Shown: positions 8,658-17,537, numbered from the stretch's first letter. The stretch: DNA of 35,676 nucleotides from a bacterium (GCA_026225095.1 JAMFSC010000153.1:1-35676), one strand, 5' to 3'. Translations and numbers: made by a program. The notes: generated by a model not told the origin, from the sequence alone.

Positions 8658-9380
8658 GTGTCAATCTTGAAGAATCGCAATATCCCGCTGCTCGTCCTCA
8701 GCCTCACCCTGGGAACGGGATCCGCGCTCCTCACCTTGCCCGTCCACGGCCAGGCCACCAGCCCCCCCAAGCCCGTGCGCGTCCGTCCCCAGCTCGAGGG
8801 CTTCGACATAGAACCCAAATCCGGCAAGGCGCCCACCCAGATCGGTGGGGCATCCCGCGGCATCGGCGGTCTCACCCTCTACGCCCCCAAGCTTGGCAAG
8901 GCCTACACCCTGACACCCACCTTCACCTGGAGCTCCGACGACGAGACCACCGAGTTCATCTTCCGTCTCTCCGTCCTCTCCACCGGCCGGGGGCAGCTCT
9001 TTGAGACCAAGGTCAACGGAGGCCACTTTACCTATCCCGCCGACGCCCCAGCCCTCATGCCAGGTTCCACCTACGTCTGGATGGTGACGCCCACCAACGA
9101 CATGTTCGGTGGTCCCGCCTCCGCCAGCGTCCTCATCGTCGGTGGAGCCGAACGAGAAGCCGTCGAAGCCGCCCTCCACGGCAAGCCCGGAATGTCCGCC
9201 GCCGACGCCAAAGTCTATACCGACAAACGTCTCTGGTACGACGCCCTCGCCGCCTACACCAACCTCATCAGCAGCGAACCCGGTCACCCGGAGTACTACA
9301 AGGGCCGAGCAGACCTGTACGACCAGTTACCCCAAACCCAGGCGTTGGCCGACTCGGATCTCGCCAAGGTTCAGCACTAG
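8658..9380 (+). CDS. Secreted protein with Ig/Fn3-like and TPR-like parts
   Basis: Exported protein of 240 residues. The signal peptide is about residues 1-32 (ending VHGQA). A proline-rich linker is followed by a beta-sandwich-like segment (FTWSS about 92, later TYVWMVTP about 136) and an alpha-helical C-terminus resembling one or two TPR units (AADAKVYTDKRLWYDALAAY). It resembles DUF928-type proteins that often sit beside CHASE2 genes, though I cannot confirm the family. Start is GTG at 8658 preceded by GAGAGGAA. It lies 131 bases after the CHASE2 cyclase and 18 bases before the MBL gene. An extracytoplasmic partner of the CHASE2 sensor domain is possible (inference). Confidence 0.75.
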   Translation: MSILKNRNIPLLVLSLTLGTGSALLTLPVHGQATSPPKPVRVRPQLEGFDIEPKSGKAPTQIGGASRGIGGLTLYAPKLGKAYTLTPTFTWSSDDETTEFIFRLSVLSTGRGQLFETKVNGGHFTYPADAPALMPGSTYVWMVTPTNDMFGGPASASVLIVGGAEREAVEAALHGKPGMSAADAKVYTDKRLWYDALAAYTNLISSEPGHPEYYKGRADLYDQLPQTQALADSDLAKVQH

Positions 9381-9398
9381 ATCTCTGGAGAAAACACA

Positions 9399-10250
9399 AT
9401 GCCGGATTCCGGGGGCCCCTCCTCGTCCCCTTCGTTGCAGGTGAAGTTCTGGGGAGTTCGCGGCTCCATCCCAACCCCCACCCCCGGCAATCTCGGCCAC
9501 GGCGGAAACACGCCCTGCGTCGAAGTCGTCCTACCCTCCGGCGAGAACTTCATCTTCGACGCAGGCACCGGGGTCCGCAACCTCGGAATCCATCTCCTCA
9601 AAAACCGCTGCCCCTGCGACAACCTCAACGTCTTCCTCACCCATTTTCACTGGGATCACCTCCAGGGCCTGCCCTTCTTCCTGCCCCTCTACGGCAAGGC
9701 CAACACCATCACCTTCCACTCCGCCCGCCCCGTCTCCCAGCTCCGCGAGATCCTTCGCGGACAGATGGCGACCCCATACTTCCCCGTCCACTTCGATCTC
9801 CTCGCCGCCGAGATGCAGTTCGCCCAGATCACCGGCAAACCCACCACCTTCGGCGACGTCGACATCTCCTCCTTCGCCCTCACCCATCCCGAAGGAGCGA
9901 ACGGCTACCGCATCGAACGCAACGGAGCCATCGTCGTCTACGCCACCGACCACGAGCACGGCATCCCCTCCGCCGACGAGCGTCTCTTCGACGCCGCCCA
10001 GGGAGCCGACATCCTCATCTACGACGCCCAGTTCACCCCCGACGAGTACCCCACCCACGCCGGCTGGGGACACGGAACCTGGCTCGAAGCCGTCAAGCTC
10101 GCCAAGCGCGCCCAGGTCCGCCAGCTCGTCCTCTTCCACCACGACCCCGGCCACGACGACGAGACCATGGACGAGATCCTCGCCGAAGCCCGCACCCACT
10201 TCCCCAACACCTTCGCCGCCACCGAAGGCACCAGCCTCGTCACCCGCTGA
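9399..10250 (+). CDS. Metallo-beta-lactamase-fold hydrolase, possible cyclic nucleotide phosphodiesterase
   Basis: Cytosolic MBL-fold enzyme of 283 residues without a signal peptide. It opens with FWGVRGSIPTP and GGNTPCVEV, typical of the RNase Z/PhnP-like branch. The metal site THFHWDH is near residue 86; further ligands are likely in TDHEHG, IYDAQF and LFHHDPGHDD. It has all the residues needed for a dinuclear Zn centre. Start ATG at 9399 follows GGAGAA. The gene is 18 bases after the secreted-protein gene and in the same direction as the CHASE2 cyclase, so a role in turning over the cyclase product is an attractive inference, but other phosphoester substrates are equally possible. Confidence 0.88.
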   Translation: MPDSGGPSSSPSLQVKFWGVRGSIPTPTPGNLGHGGNTPCVEVVLPSGENFIFDAGTGVRNLGIHLLKNRCPCDNLNVFLTHFHWDHLQGLPFFLPLYGKANTITFHSARPVSQLREILRGQMATPYFPVHFDLLAAEMQFAQITGKPTTFGDVDISSFALTHPEGANGYRIERNGAIVVYATDHEHGIPSADERLFDAAQGADILIYDAQFTPDEYPTHAGWGHGTWLEAVKLAKRAQVRQLVLFHHDPGHDDETMDEILAEARTHFPNTFAATEGTSLVTR

Positions 10251-10285
10251 GCCCTGCCGTTGCTCTTGCAGTGGCCCCTGCCTTT

Positions 10286-10316
10286 CTGTCTGTCATTCCC
10301 GAAGGGAATCTGCGTT
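10286..10316. repeat. Dispersed repeat, family A, copy 1
   Basis: Core CTGTCTGTCATTCCCGAAGG followed by GAATCTGCGTT. The centre folds as a small hairpin TTCCC-GAA-GGGAA. Further copies lie at 12861-12892, 22655-22686, 24352-24385 and 24561-24594, always between genes. After this copy comes a second module with CGCGACAC and CTCGTCGCT (about 10320-10360) that recurs after the copy at 24352. Confidence 0.85.
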
Positions 10317-10523
10317 CGCGGGTACCCACGTGCGCGACACGGCTCCTCGTCGCTCGTCTAAGAAGCAGACCCAACACTGGCGGCGACCAAGGCGTGCATG
10401 GTTTCCTTCTGCACGTTGCGCTCGCATAACTTTCCTGCCGCAATAAACAGCATTGTCGTGGGCAGCTGTAGCGAGGAGTTGTTGCCGAAACGCCGTTTCA
10501 CGAGAAGAACGATGCCGAGTTGA

Positions 10524-10706
10524 TTATGAAGGACGGTGTCCCCCGAACCAGTGTTCATTGATGAGGTTCAGGAACTCGGGTGTGATCGGGAATCCGGATG
10601 CGGATCCAATTACCGCGTCGATCCCGCAGCGAGGACAGTCAGCCGTGAGAGCTTCTCTATCTTCTATCCAGTCCACTATCTTTGAGGGTGGGTAAATGGA
10701 CTGAAG
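10524..10706 (-). pseudogene. Truncated zinc-ribbon-like cytoplasmic protein fragment
   Basis: Read on the minus strand, this stretch encodes about 60 residues with clear protein character: IYPPSKIVDWIEDR, then a CPRCGIDAVIG knuckle, then ITPEFLNLINEHWFGG and a TAA stop at 10524-10526. The pattern (aromatic-rich helix, CPxCGID, IGSxSGFPIT, final HWF) matches the C-terminal half of a small cytoplasmic protein family whose N-terminal half carries a second Cys pair. That half is missing: the in-frame codon just upstream is the TGA that ends the neighbouring 102-residue gene, and no start codon precedes the conserved part. I read it as a decayed fragment; a readthrough product is less likely. Confidence 0.5.
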
Positions 10707-11015
10707 TCAACGATTGTCGAACCGGAATCGCCTAAGCAGCGAGGTTTGCGACAAATCAAAGCTGTCGACTTCCCACTCCTTCTCACTGTGCGAATAGGTC
10801 TTTTTGAAGGCAAATCCATCCCATACCCAGCAAAAGGTAGTTTGCCACCAATCCATCGGCTGATTTCTGTTGAAGTTCCGGACAATAAGCGAGCCTACAC
10901 CCAGTTCCTGGGCTTTTTTCCTCGCCCCGCGCAAAGTTCGGTGGTCCCAACACTCGCCTATGCCAGGGGTGTAATCCGGGGAATACACCGTATAGTCGAT
11001 CCTCACGCGCTTCAT
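10707..11015 (-). CDS. Hypothetical small protein
   Basis: A frame of 102 residues with balanced composition and a lower-GC codon pattern than the neighbouring core genes. It has several Trp and Tyr residues (GECWDHRTLRGARKKAQEL, MDWWQTTFCWVWDG). I do not recognise a family. The ATG at 11015 has no evident Shine-Dalgarno. Its TGA stop is followed, in the same frame, by the zinc-ribbon-like fragment at 10524-10706. The low GC and the adjacent debris suggest acquired DNA. Confidence 0.5.
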   Translation of the reverse strand: MKRVRIDYTVYSPDYTPGIGECWDHRTLRGARKKAQELGVGSLIVRNFNRNQPMDWWQTTFCWVWDGFAFKKTYSHSEKEWEVDSFDLSQTSLLRRFRFDNR

Positions 11016-11263
11016 GAATACAGTTTAACGACTTGTTTGTCCGACCTGCATCATTTCGGAAAGGTCAAATTTTCGGCAACGTCGCACGTCCGCCTTGTCG
11101 CGTCTGAAACGCTCGCTTCATTGGCCGCCCGCTCTGCAGGACAGACTGAACGGGAACAGCAATGCTGAATCTGCCCCGCCAAGCAGGCTGGAGCACCAAG
11201 CCGCTTGTCGGAATCCCGGCACCCCACGGAACATCCCCCCACAAACCGTCGTACCCTCATCCC

Positions 11264-12814
11264 ATGCCCAAGGAGCACCCTCACCCGCCCATCCCAACGC
11301 CCAAGCCCTCACCCCGCTCCTTCATCCCCCTCCTAGCCCTCCTCCAATTCACCATCGTCTTCTCCTGCGCCAACCGTTACGGCATCTTCCGCGACGAGCT
11401 CTACTACATCGCCTGCGCCCGCCACCTCGCCTGGGGATACGTCGACCACCCACCCCTCATCGCCCTCCTCACCTGGCTCGTCACCCACACCCTGGGCACA
11501 TCGCTCTTCGCCCTCCGCCTCCTCCCCGCGATCGCCGGAGCCCTCCTCGTCCTGATCACCGCCGCCATCACCCGCCAACTAGGCGGAGGCCGTTTCGCCC
11601 AGAACATGGCCGCCTTCGCCATCATGCCCGTCCCCATCTACCTCCTGCTCGCCCACTGGCTCACCATGAACGCCTTCGAGCCCCTCCTCTGGGCCACCAC
11701 CCTCTACCTCACCCTCCGCATGATCACCCACAACGCCCCACGCCTCTGGATCCCCATCGGGGCACTCTGCGGAATCGGCCTCGAAAACAAGTACTCCATG
11801 GTCTTCCTCATCGCCGGCCTCCTCTTCGGCCTCCTGGCCACGAAGCAGCGCCACATCCTCCGCAGCCGTTACCTCGTCGCCGCCATCGCCCTGGCCACCG
11901 TTCTGGTCCTCCCCAACCTCCTCTGGCTCATCCACAATCACTTCCCGTTCCTCGAGTTCGAACGCCACTCCCGCCTAGCCGGCTCCCGCATCGAACGCGG
12001 CCCCATCAGTTTCCTCGCCGACCAGGTCGTCCTGATGAACCCCCTGCTCGCGCCTCTCTGGATCGCCGGCTTCGCATGGCTCCTGTGGGCGAAACCCGCC
12101 ACCCGCTTCCGCTTCCTCGGCCTCACCTGCCTCGGAATCTTCACCCTCCTCATCGCCCTCAAGGCCAAGAACTACTACCTCGCCCCCATCTATCCCGCGC
12201 TCTTCGCCGCCGGAGCCATCGCCTTCGAGACCGCATCCGCCAACACCGCACGCTGGACCAGACCCCTCTACGCCACCGCCGTCCTGGCCCCAGGAATCAT
12301 CCTCGCCCCCTTCGCCCTCCCCATCCTCCCCGTCGAAAAGTTCCTCGCCTACCAGCAAGCCTTCCAAGGCTTCACCCCCATCCGCATGGAGAACCTCAAG
12401 CCCGCCCTCCTCCCGCAGCAGTTCGCCGACGAGTTCGGCTGGCAGCAGATGGTCGAAAAGACCGCCGTCGTCTACAACAGCCTCCCCCAACCCCAGCGCG
12501 ACCAGACCGCCATCTTCGCCAACGACTATGGAGAAGCCGCCGCCATCGACTTCTTCGGCCCTCGCTACGGCCTTCCCCCCGCCGTCAGCAACCACGTCAC
12601 CTACTGGCTCTGGGGCCCCCGAAATTACACCGGATCCTCCGTCATCGTCCTCGGCAGCGACGGCAAAGGCGACCGCGAGCACTTCCGAATCGTCGAGTCC
12701 GCCGCCCACGTCGACAACCCCTACGCCCGGGCCGACGAGCACTTCGACATCTTCCTCTGCCGAGACCTCACCCCCGCCCTGCCCTCCCTCTGGCCAAAGA
12801 TCAAGGCCTGGTAG
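11264..12814 (+). CDS. GT39-like membrane glycosyltransferase (ArnT/PMT type)
   Basis: Integral membrane protein of about 516 residues with roughly ten or more hydrophobic helices. The first loop has the polyprenyl-phosphate-sugar glycosyltransferase signature: RDELYY with its acidic residue, and GYVDHPP shortly after. Such enzymes use lipid-linked sugars to modify lipid A, proteins or surface glycans on the outer face of the inner membrane; the acceptor cannot be predicted. The C-terminal third (after about residue 390) is a soluble periplasmic domain. I prefer the ATG at 11264, just before a proline-rich stretch and the first helix; an in-frame ATG at 11162 would add 34 low-complexity residues. 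Neither has a clear Shine-Dalgarno. Confidence 0.88.
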   Translation: MPKEHPHPPIPTPKPSPRSFIPLLALLQFTIVFSCANRYGIFRDELYYIACARHLAWGYVDHPPLIALLTWLVTHTLGTSLFALRLLPAIAGALLVLITAAITRQLGGGRFAQNMAAFAIMPVPIYLLLAHWLTMNAFEPLLWATTLYLTLRMITHNAPRLWIPIGALCGIGLENKYSMVFLIAGLLFGLLATKQRHILRSRYLVAAIALATVLVLPNLLWLIHNHFPFLEFERHSRLAGSRIERGPISFLADQVVLMNPLLAPLWIAGFAWLLWAKPATRFRFLGLTCLGIFTLLIALKAKNYYLAPIYPALFAAGAIAFETASANTARWTRPLYATAVLAPGIILAPFALPILPVEKFLAYQQAFQGFTPIRMENLKPALLPQQFADEFGWQQMVEKTAVVYNSLPQPQRDQTAIFANDYGEAAAIDFFGPRYGLPPAVSNHVTYWLWGPRNYTGSSVIVLGSDGKGDREHFRIVESAAHVDNPYARADEHFDIFLCRDLTPALPSLWPKIKAW

Positions 12815-12860
12815 ATCGAATGAGAGCAAAGTCAGCCCTGCTGTAGTGGTGTTTACACTT

Positions 12861-12892
12861 CTGTCTGTCATTCCCGGCAGGGAATTTGCGTT
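12861..12892. repeat. Dispersed repeat, family A, copy 2
   Basis: CTGTCTGTCATTCCCGGCAG followed by GGAATTTGCGTTT, a slightly diverged copy of the element at 10286. It lies in the gap between two convergent genes. Confidence 0.8.
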
Positions 12893-12975
12893 TGCCTTCC
12901 TCCACCCCTTCACCAAATCCGCTCCAGACGTGCTAGCCGGACAAGGCGGTGTTCACGGGGCTTCTCGTCCCCCGT

Positions 12976-14607
12976 CTACGCCGACTTCGGGTGTCGGACT
13001 TTTATCGATACTCCGCGCGGCAAAAGCCTGGCTTCCTCGATGGTCCGTCGCTCCATCCATGCCCGCTGGAACTCTCTCGCTGGAATGGGCCGTCCAAAGA
13101 GCCAACCTTGGGCCAGAATAGGGACCGTGGCTCCTGCAAAATAATTGGACTGTTCCTGGGTCTCGACACCCTCGACGACGACTCGCAGGCTGAGTGCCTC
13201 GGCCATCGACAATATCTGCGGCAGAATATTGACCGTCACAGAGTCGGTGCCGATCGCCTGGATAAAAGCCTTGTCGATCTTAATGGCGTCCACAGCGAGT
13301 TCATGCAGACAAGCGAGGCTCGAATATCCAGTACCGAAGTCGTCGATATAGACAATGTGGCCGTTCTGACGCAATCGCTGGATGGCATCTTTTGCGATCT
13401 GATGGCGCGCCGTGCTGCCCTCGGTAATTTCGATCCCCAGACTCCTTCCGGCGACTCCAGCACGGCTCAGGGCATCTTCCAGGGCGGGAATAAACGTTGG
13501 ATCCTCCAGGTCCGCCGCCGCGATGTTCATGTTGATATGGAACGTTCCGTCTTTGCGTAGAATCTCTTCAAAATCGCGCAGAATGCGGCGCAGAACAAGT
13601 CTGGTGACTTCACCGACAAATCCTCTCTCCTCGGCGACTTTGATAAAGATGTCGGGACTGATCGCATGCCCGCTATCGTCGCTCCAACGCACCAGCGCCT
13701 CCGCCCCAACGATCACCCCGCTTGCCCTGTCCACCACTGGCTGATAGAGCACATGAAGCTTGTCATTGCGGATGGCGCGGCGCAGCTGCTGGGCAAGACC
13801 ACGACTATGGCCATAGGCAAGCGAAAGCGCCAGGCCGAACAATGCGCCGATGATCGCTCCAACAAAGACGCCGGCTATAACCTTCTTGCGCTCCGCTCGG
13901 AGTGCTACGGCCACCAATGCGTATGCTGTGGTGCAACCGGCAAATCGCGTTGAGCAGCGCGTAGCAAAAAGCGTTGCTCCGACGAGCCTCCGGCCGTCAT
14001 GCAGGAAGAGGGATGGCTCCGCCCCGGGATAGGTTCCCGTCAAAAGCCCGGCAGTTGAACCCGACGTTCCCCTCAGGGAGATCGAGAATTGCATTGGGAT
14101 AGGGCCTACGCTTGCAGGCATCTGCGGACCGAAGACCACGTAGGCATCTCCTCGCTGAAGCCCGACCATCATCGCTTTGCCCGGCTGTAGCGGCGCGAGA
14201 TTCTTGTATGCCAGGGTGCCGTCCCGCTGCACGAAATTCGCAGTAAATCGCTCCTCGACGCGCAGAGTCCTTCCCCCGCTGGCAGAACATTGGATCACGC
14301 CATCAAGGATGCGCCCAGCATCCTTCAGGTACTCCGAACGAAGCACAAATTGGCGGAAGGTTCCAATGTCCGCATCCGAACACGAAGAGAACTTGGGAGA
14401 CGAAATCATAGCCAGAACCTCGCGGCCCTCGGCTGCTTTCGCGTCCACCACATCCATCACGCTGGCCGCGTACTGATCCAGTCGATTTTCGGCCAGCCAG
14501 GAGGCAGCCGAGCGCCCCCCCTCGTACCCAACTCCGGCACCACACACAGCAGCCAGAGCCGTGAAGGCGAGAACCTCAGAGAATCGCGACCGAACAATCT
14601 TTAGCAT
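12976..14607 (-). CDS. CSS-motif EAL-domain c-di-GMP phosphodiesterase
   Basis: Membrane protein of 543 residues. An N-terminal helix (about 10-35) is followed by a periplasmic CSS-motif domain with FSSCSDAD (about 73-80) and a second Cys in VIQCSASGG. A second helix (about 245-268) leads to the cytoplasmic EAL domain (about 280-530). The EAL motif is GAEALVRW (about 303); the metal and catalytic signatures IDDFGTGYSS, IKIDKAFI and VVEGVET are all present. It should hydrolyse c-di-GMP to pGpG. In enteric relatives the CSS disulfide state controls activity, so redox sensing is a reasonable inference. No GGDEF domain is attached. The ATG at 14607 lacks an obvious Shine-Dalgarno. Confidence 0.92.
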   Translation of the reverse strand: MLKIVRSRFSEVLAFTALAAVCGAGVGYEGGRSAASWLAENRLDQYAASVMDVVDAKAAEGREVLAMISSPKFSSCSDADIGTFRQFVLRSEYLKDAGRILDGVIQCSASGGRTLRVEERFTANFVQRDGTLAYKNLAPLQPGKAMMVGLQRGDAYVVFGPQMPASVGPIPMQFSISLRGTSGSTAGLLTGTYPGAEPSLFLHDGRRLVGATLFATRCSTRFAGCTTAYALVAVALRAERKKVIAGVFVGAIIGALFGLALSLAYGHSRGLAQQLRRAIRNDKLHVLYQPVVDRASGVIVGAEALVRWSDDSGHAISPDIFIKVAEERGFVGEVTRLVLRRILRDFEEILRKDGTFHINMNIAAADLEDPTFIPALEDALSRAGVAGRSLGIEITEGSTARHQIAKDAIQRLRQNGHIVYIDDFGTGYSSLACLHELAVDAIKIDKAFIQAIGTDSVTVNILPQILSMAEALSLRVVVEGVETQEQSNYFAGATVPILAQGWLFGRPIPAREFQRAWMERRTIEEARLLPRGVSIKVRHPKSA

Positions 14608-14780
14608 TCGTTGAACCAGTCTGCCCCCACGCGCCGCCCCCGCTCATCACGAATATCGGCCTATGCAGTCTTATATTCAGCGAAACACCCTTCCACCGGC
14701 ATCGACGTTGGGTACGAGCGTGTGCGGAAGAACCGATGCCATATGTACGACCTACTACACATGGGCTGCGGTCCGGCGCC

Positions 14781-15344
14781 CTAAACCTTCCCCACCCGCT
14801 CCCGCATCAACCCATCCAGCCGCAGTAAACACTCTTCAGCCTCAAGCACCCCGGCCTCCACCCCGACCTCCCCATAGATCCCCTTCGCCTCATGCCAAAG
14901 CGAACTCGCCTCCTCCAGGTTCCCCATCTCTTCCCGCATCAACGCACACCCCCGAACCGCATTGGCGACATCCAAAGGCACGGCCCCCTCATGGGTCCGG
15001 TAGATGTGGAGCGCCTCCTCATACCGTGGCCGCGCCTCCTCCAGACGCCCCATCCCCCGCAGAATATCCCCGACATGACGAACCGTATGCGCCCGCTGCA
15101 GCGCATCCCCCGCATCCTCAAACAGCACCGCCGCCTCCTCATAGTGCCGCAGCGCGACCTCCCCACGCTTCCCGTCCCGCTCAATCTGGCCCAGGCCCGT
15201 CAGCGCCGCCCCCAGCGTCAACCGATCCTCCGCATCTCTCGCCAACTCCGCAGCTCTGGCAAACATCGCCTCCGCGTCTTCCGTTCGCCCCTCTCGCCGA
15301 GCCCGTTGCCCATCGGCAATCAACGTCGCTGCCATCTCGCTCAT
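14781..15344 (-). CDS. Tetratricopeptide repeat protein
   Basis: Soluble protein of 187 residues built almost wholly of TPR-like helical pairs, each with the usual A-x-x-L-G-x-I or A-R-x-x-Y-E-E-A pattern (for example GRTEDAEAMFARAAELA, VALRHYEEAAVLFEDAG, LEEARPRYEEALHIY and LEEASSLWHEAKGIY). About four repeats cover residues 4-165. There is no signal peptide, so it probably acts in the cytosol as a protein-binding scaffold; the partner is unknown. The stop of the resolvase remnant lies 13 bases before its start on the same strand. Confidence 0.85.
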   Translation of the reverse strand: MSEMAATLIADGQRARREGRTEDAEAMFARAAELARDAEDRLTLGAALTGLGQIERDGKRGEVALRHYEEAAVLFEDAGDALQRAHTVRHVGDILRGMGRLEEARPRYEEALHIYRTHEGAVPLDVANAVRGCALMREEMGNLEEASSLWHEAKGIYGEVGVEAGVLEAEECLLRLDGLMRERVGKV

Positions 15345-15356
15345 AATGCCGCCAGC

Positions 15357-15626
15357 TTACCACCGCAATTCGGCGCCTTCAATGGCAGCTCCAATCTCTG
15401 CGAACCGCTCAGCCGAGACACGCCGGTCACCAAATTTCGTCCCCCGCACCTTTGCGAGTGCGAGGGCTGCCTTGGTCCTCTTCGAGATGGCCTCGGCTTC
15501 TTGCTCTGCAACGGCGGCCATAATATGCACTACGAACCGATTCGCCCGAGGTTTGTCGACGACAAATCCGATTGGTATGGGGTCGGGCCGCAACCTCCTT
15601 ATGAGTGGAGCTCGCTGGACGTACAC
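15357..15626 (-). pseudogene. Serine recombinase (resolvase) remnant
   Basis: The frame encodes the end of a serine-recombinase catalytic domain: FVVDKPRANRF, then HIMAAVAEQEAEAISKRTKA and AKVRGTKFGDRR, which matches the long E-helix region of resolvases and invertases. The N-terminal part with the catalytic Ser (YxRxS) is absent, replaced by unrelated sequence (VYVQRAPLIRRLRPDP). The C-terminal DNA-binding domain is cut short by a stop soon after GAAIEGAELRW. It cannot be active. It is a scar of a former mobile element at the edge of a lower-GC patch. Confidence 0.75.
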
Positions 15627-15693
15627 TTCTGGTGTCGGTTCGTCGGCCTTACCACTGTTCGAATATGCCTAACCTGGCTATGTCAGAGGATTG

Positions 15694-16026
15694 ATGAGGA
15701 CACCCCTCGAAAGGAAGCCCCGAAGGATGCGACTGGCATGGCGCACACTCTATTGGATTGTCACGATCGCATACGCGCTGACAATCGCGTTCTTTGCCAT
15801 AGCGATACCTTATTGCGTTGTGAACTTCATTCGAGGGGGAATGCCGTGGGTAAAAGCTTGGCTCATCCACATTCAAATCGAGGGCTGTGCTGACTGTTGG
15901 AGGGAAGACAATTGGACTTGGCCTCACGTCCTTAAGCCAATTATTAATTATGCCGCTCTTGGGATAGCTTTGTGGGCCGCACGTCGTTTACTACATCGCC
16001 AGTTCCAATATGAGCCAGGGCGATAG
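15694..16026 (+). CDS. Small hypothetical membrane protein
   Basis: About 110 residues with two likely membrane helices (WRTLYWIVTIAYALTIAFFA and, near the end, PIINYAALGIALWAARRLL) joined by a loop with CADCW. I do not recognise a family. Three starts are possible: TTG at 15691, ATG at 15694 just after AGAGGA, and ATG at 15727 preceded by AAGGAAG. GC content is lower than in the surrounding core genes. It lies next to the resolvase remnant and may be cargo of the same lost element (inference). Confidence 0.55.
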   Translation: MRTPLERKPRRMRLAWRTLYWIVTIAYALTIAFFAIAIPYCVVNFIRGGMPWVKAWLIHIQIEGCADCWREDNWTWPHVLKPIINYAALGIALWAARRLLHRQFQYEPGR

Positions 16027-16442
16027 GCGCCCCATTGTTTTTGCAACTTCCAAATTGATCCGCCGTCACGATGCCCACCTAAGGACTATCTGATCAGGTC
16101 GAAAAGGTTTGCCTCCCGGCCAGTGCCGAACTGTCCGATAATCGAAGCCGAAGCATACCACTTTCGAATATCGCGTTTTTGTCCAGTTTTTCCGAGCAAT
16201 GGCCCATGTTCTGCCCATCGAAAAGTCCCTGGTAAAACATTGGCATTCCAGCAACAGCCTCCCATAACCCCTTTAAAACACCACGATTACAGCAATGCAT
16301 CTCAAATGACACAAAACATACCACTTGATGAGAAGAATTTTCCCCGATGGTCCTACCTCTCGTCCCGGCCATCAACTAAAACGAAGGCGCGTTCCTATCC
16401 TTCAATGCTCGGTAATTACTTCAAATTGAGCTGCGAATCCGG
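16027..16442. other. Lower-GC intergenic stretch without a supported gene
   Basis: Overlapping short frames on both strands lack recognisable protein character. At 16181-16193 there is GTCCAGTTTTTCC followed after 14 bases by GTTCTGCC. The same arrangement occurs at 24667-24700, so part of this region may be a diverged dispersed element. The AT-rich composition contrasts with both flanks. Confidence 0.5.
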
Positions 16443-17537
16443 CTAAGGCAGCTTCCCCCCAACCGGCCTCGCTCCTCCATGCACCCACCCCACCAACTCA
16501 TCGAACGCCCTGCCGATCTCATCGTTCGTAAACGCGCAATGCCCCACATGATCCACATATTGCTGCACAAACCGGTCCGCGTTCCCCGCCTCCGCCACCC
16601 GCTCCCCATACAGTTCCAGACTCCCCGCCGGAATCAGGTTATCGACCACCGTATGCACCGCCAGCATCGGCTTCGTCACCCGCCCCGTCGGAGTGTAGTT
16701 CTCAACCATCCACCTCCGCGGCCCCGGGTCCGCCGAGTACCGCTTCACCCCATCATTCAACGCGAAATCACCCTCCGCCGACCCCGTCCCCGTATAGATC
16801 CAGTTCCTCGTATCCACCACGCTCCCACCCGCCTTCCGCGCAAAGTCCGATGCCTGATAGACCACATACTGCATCAGGTGCGCCACATACTCATCCGTAT
16901 AGAGTCCCGTCAACAGCCGCATGATCCCAGCCTCCTTCGGCTTCGAAGCCAGCGCCGCCAGCACCTTCTGGTGCCCCGCCTCCGTCTCCACATAGTCCAC
17001 CGGCGTCGGCTGCAGATCCGGAAGAACCCCCGGAAAATAGAACTCGAACGCCGCCAGCAGCGCGAAACGCCGCGTCGCCCACTCGTTCGCCGGAACCACC
17101 GCCCCACAAAGATCCAGCGCTCCTTGATAAGGCCTTGGATTCTTCTCGATCGTCATCATCGTCAGAGCCCCACCCATCGACTCGCCCGTCACATACGTCT
17201 CCACCGGCGCCCCATGGTCCTTGCCAAACCTCTGCCGCAGCATCTCCGTCTCCGCATACGCCTGCGGAAGCGCCCACCCCACCACCGAGTACCCACTCTC
17301 CACCACCGCATACCCCCGATCCAGAAACGGCACAATATACCCCGGAGCGGCCCCCTTGCCAAAGTGCGTCGGCCTCTCCGCGTACCCGTGGTAGAAGACC
17401 ACCAGCGAGTGGTTCCAGTTCGCCGGAACATCCACCCGATACTCCGCCCCACCCATCGTCCCCGTCTCCACTGTCTGTCCCGCCGCAGTCAAACCCATCC
17501 CCGCCACTACGCCGAACGTCACCATCCAACGAATCAT
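16443..17537 (-). CDS. Secreted alpha/beta-hydrolase
   Basis: Exported protein of 364 residues. The signal peptide is about residues 1-20 (ending TAAGQ). The alpha/beta-hydrolase signatures are: oxyanion-side VVFYHGY, nucleophile elbow GESMGG, a later acid in HTVVDN, and the catalytic His in DHVGHC. The substrate is not evident; esterase or peptidase activity on plant or microbial polymers is possible. I chose ATG at 17537, preceded by GGGAG with 6 bases between; upstream in-frame ATGs at 17558 and 17597 would add residues before the signal peptide. It is transcribed away from the GH35 gene across a 155-bp gap and may share control with the polysaccharide genes. Confidence 0.85.
   Translation of the reverse strand: MIRWMVTFGVVAGMGLTAAGQTVETGTMGGAEYRVDVPANWNHSLVVFYHGYAERPTHFGKGAAPGYIVPFLDRGYAVVESGYSVVGWALPQAYAETEMLRQRFGKDHGAPVETYVTGESMGGALTMMTIEKNPRPYQGALDLCGAVVPANEWATRRFALLAAFEFYFPGVLPDLQPTPVDYVETEAGHQKVLAALASKPKEAGIMRLLTGLYTDEYVAHLMQYVVYQASDFARKAGGSVVDTRNWIYTGTGSAEGDFALNDGVKRYSADPGPRRWMVENYTPTGRVTKPMLAVHTVVDNLIPAGSLELYGERVAEAGNADRFVQQYVDHVGHCAFTNDEIGRAFDELVGWVHGGARPVGGKLP

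Noticed and set aside
10358..10558. Minus-strand frame of 66 codons
   Set aside because: Some protein-like character, but it overlaps the zinc-ribbon fragment in another frame and has no recognisable family.
11095..12846. Plus-strand frame of about 583 codons overlapping the GT39-like gene
   Set aside because: Pro/Arg/His-rich translation in the wrong frame; the overlapping frame carries the membrane helices and motifs.
16094..16446. Short frames on both strands (93 and 107 codons)
   Set aside because: They overlap each other, lack ribosome-binding sites and contain parts of a possible dispersed repeat.
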